Source: an uncultured Eubacterium sp. (GTDB lineage: Bacteria; Bacillota; Clostridia; Oscillospirales; Acutalibacteraceae). From it: a stretch of DNA of 41,513 nt. Positions 16,956-23,804 of the stretch are shown one piece after another. The stretch covers positions 1-41,513 of the forward strand of contig CAJOHE010000015.1 of NCBI GenBank assembly GCA_905234495.1, read 5' to 3'. Position numbers and translations under genes: made by a program. Each line of letters opens with the position of its first letter. The stretch's first letter is position 1. The notes under the pieces are model-generated. The model was not told the DNA's origin. It was given only the letters and a program-made list of their open reading frames with translations, and made no database searches.

Positions 16956-17121
16956 CGCCGACCTCCTGAACGGCAACCGTGTCAGTCTCGCTGTTTGGCA
17001 GACTTTTTTCAATTACGGGCAGAAGAGCCCCGAAAATAATCGATATGGTTACCGCAAATGCTACGGATACTATTATTGACTTTTCCAAAACGTATTTTCT
17101 GTAACTCTGAAAAGCAGTCAT
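16948..17121 (-). CDS. 57-aa single-span membrane protein, first gene of the operon
   Basis: A short ORF (starts MTAFQSYRKYVLEK, ends VQEVGDE) with a basic N-terminus, one membrane helix (about 15-38, SIIVSVAFAVTISIIFGALL) and an acidic outer tail. The evidence that it is real: AAGAGGT 6 nt before its ATG, a good promoter upstream, and an 8-nt overlap (ATGAGTAA) with the next gene whose ribosome binding site lies inside this one. It may regulate or scaffold the larger membrane proteins; no family is recognised. Confidence 0.75.
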   Translation of the reverse strand: MTAFQSYRKYVLEKSIIVSVAFAVTISIIFGALLPVIEKSLPNSETDTVAVQEVGDE

Positions 17122-17171
17122 AATAAGACCTCTTATATAAAAACAGTATGTTATTAAAATAAATCTTATCT

Positions 17172-17200
17172 ATTATAACACCAAAGATTATATTTGTCAC
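17172..17200 (-). promoter_or_regulatory. Promoter of the five-gene operon
   Basis: GTGACA (17200-17195), 17-nt spacer, perfect TATAAT (17177-17172) on the minus strand, about 50 nt before the 57-aa gene. Confidence 0.75.
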
Positions 17201-17246
17201 TAATTTTTTTAATTTAATTATTATTTAATTTGTATATTATTAAGTG

Positions 17247-17275
17247 TTGATTATTAATACTTTATGTGATAAAAT
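17247..17275 (+). promoter_or_regulatory. Promoter of the ddl operon
   Basis: TTGATT (17247-17252), 17-nt spacer, TAAAAT (17270-17275), 33 nt before the ddl start. It is divergent from the promoter at 17172-17200. Confidence 0.65.
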
Positions 17276-17308
17276 ATTGTGAATAACTATATGAATCAGG
17301 TGGCGAAT

Positions 17309-18376
17309 ATGAACAAAAAAACGATTGCCGTTATCTTTGGCGGAGTATCATCGGAGCACGATATCAGCTGTATTTCCGCTAAGAGTATAATTGAAAATAT
17401 AGACTACAATAAATACAACGTTGTCCTTCTCGGTATAACAAAGAACGGTGAATGGCTCATCTACAACGACGCCGTAACCCTTCTTCCGAACGACAACTGG
17501 CTCAAATCCCCGAGCCTCACGCCGGCGTTCATTTCCCCCGATACGTCGGTCAGGGGAATTGTCACCGCTAAGGGCGACATCATAAAGCTTGACGTTGTTT
17601 TCCCCGTGCTTCACGGCAAAAACGGCGAGGACGGAACCGTTCAGGGACTTCTTCAGCTCGCTCAGATTCCGTTTGTCGGATGCGACGCCACCTCGTCGGG
17701 CGTATGTATGGATAAGGCGGTAGCAAACGCAGTTGCCGACGCCTTCTCAATTCCTCAGGCAAAGTGGTGCGCGGTAAGCGAATACGATTACAGAACCAAC
17801 ACCGAGGCAGAGCTCAGCGCAGCTGAGGAAAAGCTCGGCTACCCGATTTTCGTTAAGCCTGCAAACGCGGGCTCATCGGTCGGTATTTCAAAGGCGCACA
17901 ATCAGGACGAACTCAGAAATGCGCTTGAGGTTGCGTTTAAAGAGGATAAAAAGGCTGTCCTTGAGGAATTCATCGACGGCTACGAGGTTGAATGCGCAGT
18001 TATGGGCAACAACATCCCCGTTGCGGGCGAGGTCGGCCAGATTGTAGCAGCTGCGGAATTCTACGATTTCGACGCAAAATACAACAATCCCCAGTCCGAA
18101 CTTTTCATCCCCGCTCAGATTCCCGAAGAGAAGAGGGAAGAGGTCAAGGCGCTTGCGCTCAAAGCGTTCAAGGCTCTCGGCTGCGAGGGTATGGCAAGGG
18201 TTGATTTCTTTGTCAGAAAGGACGACGGTAAGGTCCTTCTCAACGAGATTAACACAATCCCCGGACAGACAGATATCAGTATGTACCCGAAGCTCTTTGA
18301 GGCTGTGGGCATCTCATATAAGGCTCTGATTGACAACCTTATCGAATTTGCGCTTCAGCGCGGCGGAAAGATTTAA
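17309..18376 (+). CDS. ddl: D-alanine--D-alanine ligase
   Basis: Joins two D-alanines using ATP, supplying the terminus of the peptidoglycan stem peptide in the cytosol. The 355-residue product has the N-terminal KKTIAVIFGGVSSEHD signature, the ATP-grasp core (PIFVKPANAGSSVGISK and EEFIDGYEVECAVMG), and the C-terminal metal site (NEINTIPGQTDISMYPKL). The omega loop reads FYDFDAKY. The tyrosine after the lysine corresponds to Y216 of E. coli DdlB and is typical of true D-Ala-D-Ala ligases, not the phenylalanine of D-lactate-type enzymes. The start at 17309 has AGGTGG about 5 nt upstream; the reading frame begins 30 nt earlier. It heads an operon with DUF1934 and argS. Confidence 0.96.
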   Translation: MNKKTIAVIFGGVSSEHDISCISAKSIIENIDYNKYNVVLLGITKNGEWLIYNDAVTLLPNDNWLKSPSLTPAFISPDTSVRGIVTAKGDIIKLDVVFPVLHGKNGEDGTVQGLLQLAQIPFVGCDATSSGVCMDKAVANAVADAFSIPQAKWCAVSEYDYRTNTEAELSAAEEKLGYPIFVKPANAGSSVGISKAHNQDELRNALEVAFKEDKKAVLEEFIDGYEVECAVMGNNIPVAGEVGQIVAAAEFYDFDAKYNNPQSELFIPAQIPEEKREEVKALALKAFKALGCEGMARVDFFVRKDDGKVLLNEINTIPGQTDISMYPKLFEAVGISYKALIDNLIEFALQRGGKI

Positions 18377-18378
18377 CT

Positions 18379-18798
18379 ATGCAGGTTTTGATTGAAATAA
18401 TCGGCACCCAGAAGGTCGACAGGGAAAAGGACAAAATTGAGCTCACAACCGTCGGCACTCTTGAGGAAAACGACGGCGAGTACATCCTTCGCTATAAGGA
18501 AGAGCAGGAAGCCCCGACGGACGCGATTGACGTCACGGTTGTCATAAAGAAAGACGAATCCCTCGTTGAGATGACGCGAACGGGCGGTGCCGAATCCCGC
18601 CTCATTATTGAGAGTTCAAACCGAAATCTCTGCCACTACGGCTCAGAATACGGCGATATCCTTATGGGAATATCGGGACACTCGATTTCAGCCGAGTTCG
18701 ACGGCGAGCAGGGCGAGTTTGAATTCAGATACGATATAGATATTAACGGCTTAATGGTGTCAAGGAATTCGCTTTACACCAAAGTCAGAAGAACATAA
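18379..18798 (+). CDS. DUF1934 domain protein (YwiB-like)
   Basis: A 139-residue beta-rich protein of the DUF1934/YwiB family, which has a calycin-like barrel. Alternating strands such as VLIEIIGTQKVDREKDKIEL, YILRYKEEQ and FEFRYDIDINGLMVSRNSLY fit this. The biochemical role is unknown, but these genes commonly lie directly before argS in Firmicutes, as here (13 nt upstream), and 2 nt after ddl, so it is part of the same transcript. Confidence 0.8.
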   Translation: MQVLIEIIGTQKVDREKDKIELTTVGTLEENDGEYILRYKEEQEAPTDAIDVTVVIKKDESLVEMTRTGGAESRLIIESSNRNLCHYGSEYGDILMGISGHSISAEFDGEQGEFEFRYDIDINGLMVSRNSLYTKVRRT

Positions 18799-18811
18799 AT
18801 CAGGTGAAAAA

Positions 18812-20500
18812 ATGTCAAAAATAGTTTCAGAGGCACAGAGTGCTTTAAGGCAAAAGATAATAGAAGCAATCAATACGGCTATTGCCGAGGGTGAGCTTGC
18901 GGATGCCGAAATCCCCGAGTTTATCATCGAAGTCCCCGCAAATAAGGCGAACGGCGACTACTCGTCAAACGCGGCTATGGCGGGCGCAAGAGCGTTTCGC
19001 AAGGCACCGAGAGCGATTGCCGAAAGTATTGTAAAGTATTTGGACTTGACAGACACTTTCTTTGAAAGAGTTGAAATTGCAGGCGCAGGCTTTCTCAATT
19101 TCTTCCTTTCACAGCATTTCTGGACGGAAATCCTGAAGGACGTTATAAGCAGCGGCGAGGATTACGGCAAGTCTGACTACGGTCAGGGCAAGAGCGTTCT
19201 TGTTGAGTTCGTTTCCGCCAACCCGACGGGCCCCATGCACATAGGAAACGCGCGCGGCGGAGCAATAGGCGACTGCCTTGCCTCGGTTCTCGACTGGGCG
19301 GGCTACAGGGTTGACCGCGAGTTTTATATCAACGATGCGGGAAATCAGATTGAAAAGTTTGCAACGTCCCTCGAGGTAAGATACCTTCAGCATTTTGACG
19401 GCAGTATCGAGATGCCCGAGGACGCATATCACGGTCAGGACATCACCGACCACGCCGAAAACTTTATTAAGGAATACGGCGATAAATACGTTGATTCACC
19501 GAGCGCCGATAGAAGAAAAGCGCTTGTTGACTACGCTCTTCCGAAAAATATAGAAGGACTTGAAAGGGACCTCGGCAGGTACAGGATTACCTACGACAAG
19601 TGGTTCAGAGAGTCAACCCTTCATAACGACGGCTCGGTTGACAAGGTCATCGAAGAGCTCAAGGCTAAGGGCGTGACATACGAGCAGGACGGCGCATTAT
19701 GGTTTAAGGCGAGCGAATTTGGCAATGATAAGGATATAGTTCTTATCCGTGCAAACGGACTTCCGACATATATTGTTCCCGATATCGCCTACCATTACAA
19801 TAAGCTTGTGACAAGAAATTATTACAAGGCGATAGATATTCTCGGTGCCGACCACCACGGCTATATCGCGAGGATGAAGGCGGCGCTCACCGCTCTCGGA
19901 CTTGATGCGTCAAGGCTCGACATCGTTATTATGCAGATGGTAAGGCTCGTGCGCGACGGCGAAACTATCAAGCTTTCAAAGCGCTCGGGCAAGGCGATTA
20001 CGCTCAACACCCTCATCGACGAGGTGCCGCTTGACGCCGCAAGATTTTTCTTCAATCTTCGCGAGCCTAATTCGCACTTCGACTTTGATTTGGAACTTGC
20101 TGCAAAGCAGTCGAGCGAAAACCCCGTTTACTACGTTCAGTACGCTCACGCGAGAATCTGTTCCATAATCAAAAAAGCCGAGGCGCAGGGAATTGAACTG
20201 AGAAATCCCACCGACGCCGAGCTTGACAGGCTTGACAGCGACGAAGAGAAGGAACTCATCCGTCATCTTTCCGCTCTCACCGACGAGGTCATCAGTGCGG
20301 CAAATGCTTATGACCCCGCAAAAATTACACACTATGTTATTGAACTGGCAACCCTTTTCCACAAGTTCTACAACGCAAAGCGCGTTATCGACGAGGACGA
20401 GGGACTGATGTGCGCAAGGCTCTATCTTTGCCGCGCTGTCAGGGATACAATCAAAAACATTTTAACTATGATGAAGATTACTGCCCCCGAGGAAATGTAA
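18812..20500 (+). CDS. argS: Arginyl-tRNA synthetase
   Basis: Class I aminoacyl-tRNA synthetase that charges tRNA-Arg. The 562-residue length is typical. An N-terminal additional domain (about 1-110) is followed by the HIGH-type motif (PTGPMHIGNARGGAIGD, HIGN at 143-146), a KMSKS-type site in IKLSKRSGKAITLNTL near residue 392, and the helical anticodon-binding domain at the C-terminus (from about 445, SSENPVYYVQYAHARI onward). AGGTGA lies 7 nt before the ATG. It is the third gene of the ddl operon; the radical SAM gene follows after 24 nt. Confidence 0.97.
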   Translation: MSKIVSEAQSALRQKIIEAINTAIAEGELADAEIPEFIIEVPANKANGDYSSNAAMAGARAFRKAPRAIAESIVKYLDLTDTFFERVEIAGAGFLNFFLSQHFWTEILKDVISSGEDYGKSDYGQGKSVLVEFVSANPTGPMHIGNARGGAIGDCLASVLDWAGYRVDREFYINDAGNQIEKFATSLEVRYLQHFDGSIEMPEDAYHGQDITDHAENFIKEYGDKYVDSPSADRRKALVDYALPKNIEGLERDLGRYRITYDKWFRESTLHNDGSVDKVIEELKAKGVTYEQDGALWFKASEFGNDKDIVLIRANGLPTYIVPDIAYHYNKLVTRNYYKAIDILGADHHGYIARMKAALTALGLDASRLDIVIMQMVRLVRDGETIKLSKRSGKAITLNTLIDEVPLDAARFFFNLREPNSHFDFDLELAAKQSSENPVYYVQYAHARICSIIKKAEAQGIELRNPTDAELDRLDSDEEKELIRHLSALTDEVISAANAYDPAKITHYVIELATLFHKFYNAKRVIDEDEGLMCARLYLCRAVRDTIKNILTMMKITAPEEM

Positions 20501-20524
20501 TCTTCGTGGACTATGAGGTATTTA

Positions 20525-21943
20525 ATGGCTAACATTAAAAGCAAGGTGCTTCACGCCGTCGGAAACAGGATGGCGGACTACATCTACAAAGATCCGAAAA
20601 AGAATATACCAAAGCTCATCAATATTGCAAAGCGTCTTGCGGGCGACCAGTTCCCCGAAACGACCTTTACAAAGCCCCTCGAAATCGTTGCCGACGATAC
20701 GAATATCTGGCACAAATACCTTTTCGACGGACTTGAGGACATCGACCGCGAGCAGTTCAAGAGCGTAGCGCTCACCTTTGCAATCGACCTCGGTCTGATG
20801 GGCACTGCAACCCTCAGAAAAAAGAGGGATGAGGAGCATATCAACATTCCGTGGGTTGTCCTTCTTGACCCGACCTCTGCCTGCAACCTCAAATGTAAGG
20901 GCTGCTGGGCGGCGGAATACGGTCACAGGGAAAACCTCACTCTCGACGAGATGAGAAAAATCGTAACCGAGAGCAAGGAGCTCGGAACGCATTTCTTTAT
21001 GTTCACGGGCGGCGAGCCCCTTATCCGCAAGGACGATATTTTCACCCTTGCCGATGAAAACAGGGACTGCCTCTTCCTTGCCTACACAAACGGTACGCTC
21101 ATTGACGACGAAACCTGCGAACGCCTCAAGAGCTGCGGCAACTTCGCGGTTGCGCTCTCAATCGAGGGAAGCGAGGAAACGAACGACGCAAGGCGCGGCG
21201 AGGGAACATACAAAAAGATTCTCGGCGCTATGGAACTTCTGCGCAAGCACAAATGTCTTTTCGGCACGTCAATTTGCTACACGAGCCAGAACTACGATGC
21301 CGTTACATCCGATGAGTTCTACGACTTTATGATTGAAAACGGCGCAAAGTTTGCGTGGTATTTCCACTATATGCCCGTCGGAAGCGACGCCGACACGAGC
21401 CTGCTTCTCACGCCCGAGCAGAGGGAACACGTTTACCGTGCAATCAGGGCAAAAAGAAACAGCAGGACAGGCAAACCGATTTTCACCGTTGACTTCCAGC
21501 ACGACGCGGAATTTGTCGGCGGCTGTATCGCGGGCGGCAGAAACTATTTCCACGTCAATTCACGCGGCGACGTTGAGCCCTGCGTTTTCATCCACTATTC
21601 GGACTCAAACATCCGCGAAAAGTCAATCAAGGAATGTCTTATGTCCCCGCTTTTCAGAGAGTATTACAAGGGACAGCCGTTCAACGACAATATGCTTCGC
21701 CCCTGCCCGATGCTTGAAAATCCGCAGGCGCTTCGCAAAATTGTTGAAAAGACGGGCGCAAAGTCGACAAACCTTCTTATGCCCGAATCGGTTGAGGACC
21801 TCTGCGCAAAGTGCGACAGTTATGCCGAAAACTGGGCTCCCGTTGCAAAGCGTATCTGGGAGGAGCAGGAGAGATTCCGCCCCTACACCCAGTACTACCG
21901 CGACACGCCCGAGGGCAAGCTTGAGATGAAAAAAGGAGAATAA
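20525..21943 (+). CDS. Radical SAM/SPASM domain protein
   Basis: A 472-residue radical SAM enzyme. The 4Fe-4S motif is CNLKCKGC (C120, C124, C127), followed by the FTGGEP SAM-binding motif. The C-terminal part carries SPASM-type cysteines for auxiliary clusters (EPCVFIHYSD, RPCPMLENP, EDLCAKCDSY). SPASM enzymes often modify peptides or act as maturases, but no precursor peptide is visible next to it. An N-terminal extension of about 110 residues precedes the core. The start at 20525 has AGGT 5 nt upstream; an ATG at 20513 is a weaker option. The next gene starts 1 nt after its stop and is probably functionally linked. Confidence 0.88.
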   Translation: MANIKSKVLHAVGNRMADYIYKDPKKNIPKLINIAKRLAGDQFPETTFTKPLEIVADDTNIWHKYLFDGLEDIDREQFKSVALTFAIDLGLMGTATLRKKRDEEHINIPWVVLLDPTSACNLKCKGCWAAEYGHRENLTLDEMRKIVTESKELGTHFFMFTGGEPLIRKDDIFTLADENRDCLFLAYTNGTLIDDETCERLKSCGNFAVALSIEGSEETNDARRGEGTYKKILGAMELLRKHKCLFGTSICYTSQNYDAVTSDEFYDFMIENGAKFAWYFHYMPVGSDADTSLLLTPEQREHVYRAIRAKRNSRTGKPIFTVDFQHDAEFVGGCIAGGRNYFHVNSRGDVEPCVFIHYSDSNIREKSIKECLMSPLFREYYKGQPFNDNMLRPCPMLENPQALRKIVEKTGAKSTNLLMPESVEDLCAKCDSYAENWAPVAKRIWEEQERFRPYTQYYRDTPEGKLEMKKGE

Positions 21944-21944
21944 T

Positions 21945-22799
21945 ATGGAACAGAATTACCAGTACCCGCAGGCACAGCAGTATTATGCGCCTGCAAAAAA
22001 GCCGAAGGAAAAGCTTTTTGTTCCCGAGCTCATACTCTGCGGAATGTCGCTTCTTTTCTGCTTCGGCCAGATACTTCTTTATACGGTAACCGCAGTGAGA
22101 TATCCCGCGTTCTATGCGTTCAGCGGTCTTGCGCTTGCCGTGGCGGATTTTGTGGTTTACATCCTCTTCCTCACCTTCCTTCTCATTAGGAAAAATGCGG
22201 CGAGAAACGCACTTTTTGCGGCTGCAGTAATGTTTTTCGTTTCGATGATATCCTCAATTGCAAAAGTTGTTTTCTATGCAACGGTTCGCGCAAGGGAGGG
22301 CACCATCATTGAAAATTCACTCGCAATTGCGTGGGCGCTTGCGCTTTGCGTAATGATGGTACTTACGGCGCTTATCAGGAAAAAGGGAATCGCCATTGCG
22401 TCGATGATTCTTATCGGCATCAACATAATCGCATATTTCATTACGACGATTGTTCAGTTTGCGCAGCTTGCAAGATACCATATGATTATGGCGCATAATG
22501 TTTTCTCGTATTTTCTGGGACTTGCGGTGGTTTTCCTTGAAGCGGCGATTGTTATACTCTGCATAAGGATTATCAAAAACGCTCCCAAAAAGCCGAAGCC
22601 GGTACCCGCTTATCAGCAGTACCAGCAGTATCCTCAGTATCAGCAGTACCCGCAGTACACACCGTATCAGCAGCCTGCACCGCAGTACGCGCCTCAGCCG
22701 GCGCAGCAGGTTCGGACCGAAACGCCGCAGCCGGTACAGACCATACAACCCGAGGCACAGCCTGAAGTACAGGCAACACCTCAGCAAACAGAACAGTAA
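21945..22799 (+). CDS. Six-helix membrane protein with Pro/Gln/Tyr-rich tail
   Basis: Family not recognised. The 284-residue product has a short YQYPQAQQYYAP N-terminal stretch, six predicted membrane helices (about 25-220), and a C-terminal cytosolic tail of about 60 residues made of repeated YQQY/YPQY units that passes into APQPAQQ and TPQPVQ segments. Tails like this are disordered and typical of small multi-pass proteins of Clostridia and Actinobacteria. It begins 1 nt after the radical SAM stop, with AAGGAG inside the end of that gene, so the pair is coupled. It could be the membrane partner or the substrate carrier of that enzyme, but there is no direct evidence. Confidence 0.75.
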   Translation: MEQNYQYPQAQQYYAPAKKPKEKLFVPELILCGMSLLFCFGQILLYTVTAVRYPAFYAFSGLALAVADFVVYILFLTFLLIRKNAARNALFAAAVMFFVSMISSIAKVVFYATVRAREGTIIENSLAIAWALALCVMMVLTALIRKKGIAIASMILIGINIIAYFITTIVQFAQLARYHMIMAHNVFSYFLGLAVVFLEAAIVILCIRIIKNAPKKPKPVPAYQQYQQYPQYQQYPQYTPYQQPAPQYAPQPAQQVRTETPQPVQTIQPEAQPEVQATPQQTEQ

Positions 22800-22806
22800 T
22801 AACAAA

Positions 22807-22830
22807 AAGGGCATCCAAACGGATGCCCTT
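22807..22830. terminator. Bidirectional terminator overlapping a stop codon
   Basis: 10-bp perfect stem AAGGGCATCC / GGATGCCCTT with an AAAC loop. The right arm overlaps the stop codon of the convergent SIS-like gene (22829-22831), so both transcripts share one hairpin. The T-tract on the plus side is weak; on the minus side the stem is followed by TTTTTG. Confidence 0.75.
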
Positions 22831-23800
22831 ATGTATTGTATATAATCGAGTACGCGATAATCTGCCCGATAATCGCGCAGAGCAGGGGATTGAGAAGCGG
22901 CAGCAGGCTTTGATAGCAGATGCTGTCCGCGCTGTCCGTGCAGGAAAGGGGCGCGATTTTAAGCGTGTATCTTTCATCGGGCAGAAGCCCCCAGAAGCTG
23001 TCGTTTGAGGCAAGGGCAATAATGTTGTCCCTGCCTATTATTCTGCCGAGTTCCCCCGACGGCAGAGCCCTGACGTCGCTTCCGAGCGCCGAGGTGAAAA
23101 GATTGGAAACATAGACCGCCGTGGCAAAATCAACGTTCCTCCCCGTGATAACGAGTCCCTTCGCGGGCATACCGTCGGCGACGGAAAGTATGTAGCTCTC
23201 GTTTTTCATAATGTCGTTTATGCTCTTTCTGAGATTTTTCAGCGCGGTTACCGCAAGCTTGTAATAAAGCTCGGTGAGCGACTGATTTTTCCTTCCGATG
23301 TAAAGCGCAATCAAAGTGAGCATAATATATCTCAGCGTGTATTCGGCAACGGGGATACTCAGCGCCGCCTTTTCCTCAATCAAATCGTTTATGAAAACGT
23401 ACGCCGCCTTTGCGTCCTTAACCCTTTTTGCAACCTCGCCTTCCTCGCCCGTTTCGGCAAGAAGAATGACGAGCGTTTTCCTACCCATCACAAGGCGGTC
23501 GCAGCAGAATTCCGAGAGCAGATACGCCGAGGTGTGAATGTCGCAAATCGCCTCGAAATTGTGAGAAAAGAGCAGGGCGAGGGGATAGTAGTCGCTGTTT
23601 CCGACTATGTAAATCTGCTCGATTTTCTCTGTTCTTATTCTAAGAGAATCAAGCTGAATTCTGTTTCCTTTGATATGCTTGTTTATCATTTCCTCGGCAA
23701 GCTGCCCCTGAATGCAGAGCTGCCGCCGAAATTCGTTTGGATATTCAATTTCCGCACCGACTGACTGAGTCTGCGCCTTTTTTCTTTTAAGTATTCCCAT
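22829..23800 (-). CDS. SIS-like (sugar isomerase fold) protein
   Basis: A 323-residue protein that looks like a double SIS-domain protein of the kind found in glucosamine-6-phosphate synthase. IEQIYIVGNSDYYPLALLF matches the first SIS strand-loop (G-x-s-x-y), TLVILLAETGEEGEVAKRV stands for the phosphosugar loop (iSqSGeTxdt), and GLVITGRNVDFATAVYVSN repeats the pattern in the second half. The usual S-x-S-G-E-T is altered to AETGEEG, so catalysis is doubtful. GAGGTGAGG sits just before the ATG, overlapping the end of the SpoIIE-type gene 4 nt upstream, so translation is coupled to it. The SIS call is moderately sure; the role is unknown. Confidence 0.65.
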   Translation of the reverse strand: MGILKRKKAQTQSVGAEIEYPNEFRRQLCIQGQLAEEMINKHIKGNRIQLDSLRIRTEKIEQIYIVGNSDYYPLALLFSHNFEAICDIHTSAYLLSEFCCDRLVMGRKTLVILLAETGEEGEVAKRVKDAKAAYVFINDLIEEKAALSIPVAEYTLRYIMLTLIALYIGRKNQSLTELYYKLAVTALKNLRKSINDIMKNESYILSVADGMPAKGLVITGRNVDFATAVYVSNLFTSALGSDVRALPSGELGRIIGRDNIIALASNDSFWGLLPDERYTLKIAPLSCTDSADSICYQSLLPLLNPLLCAIIGQIIAYSIIYNT

Positions 23801-23804
23801 AACC

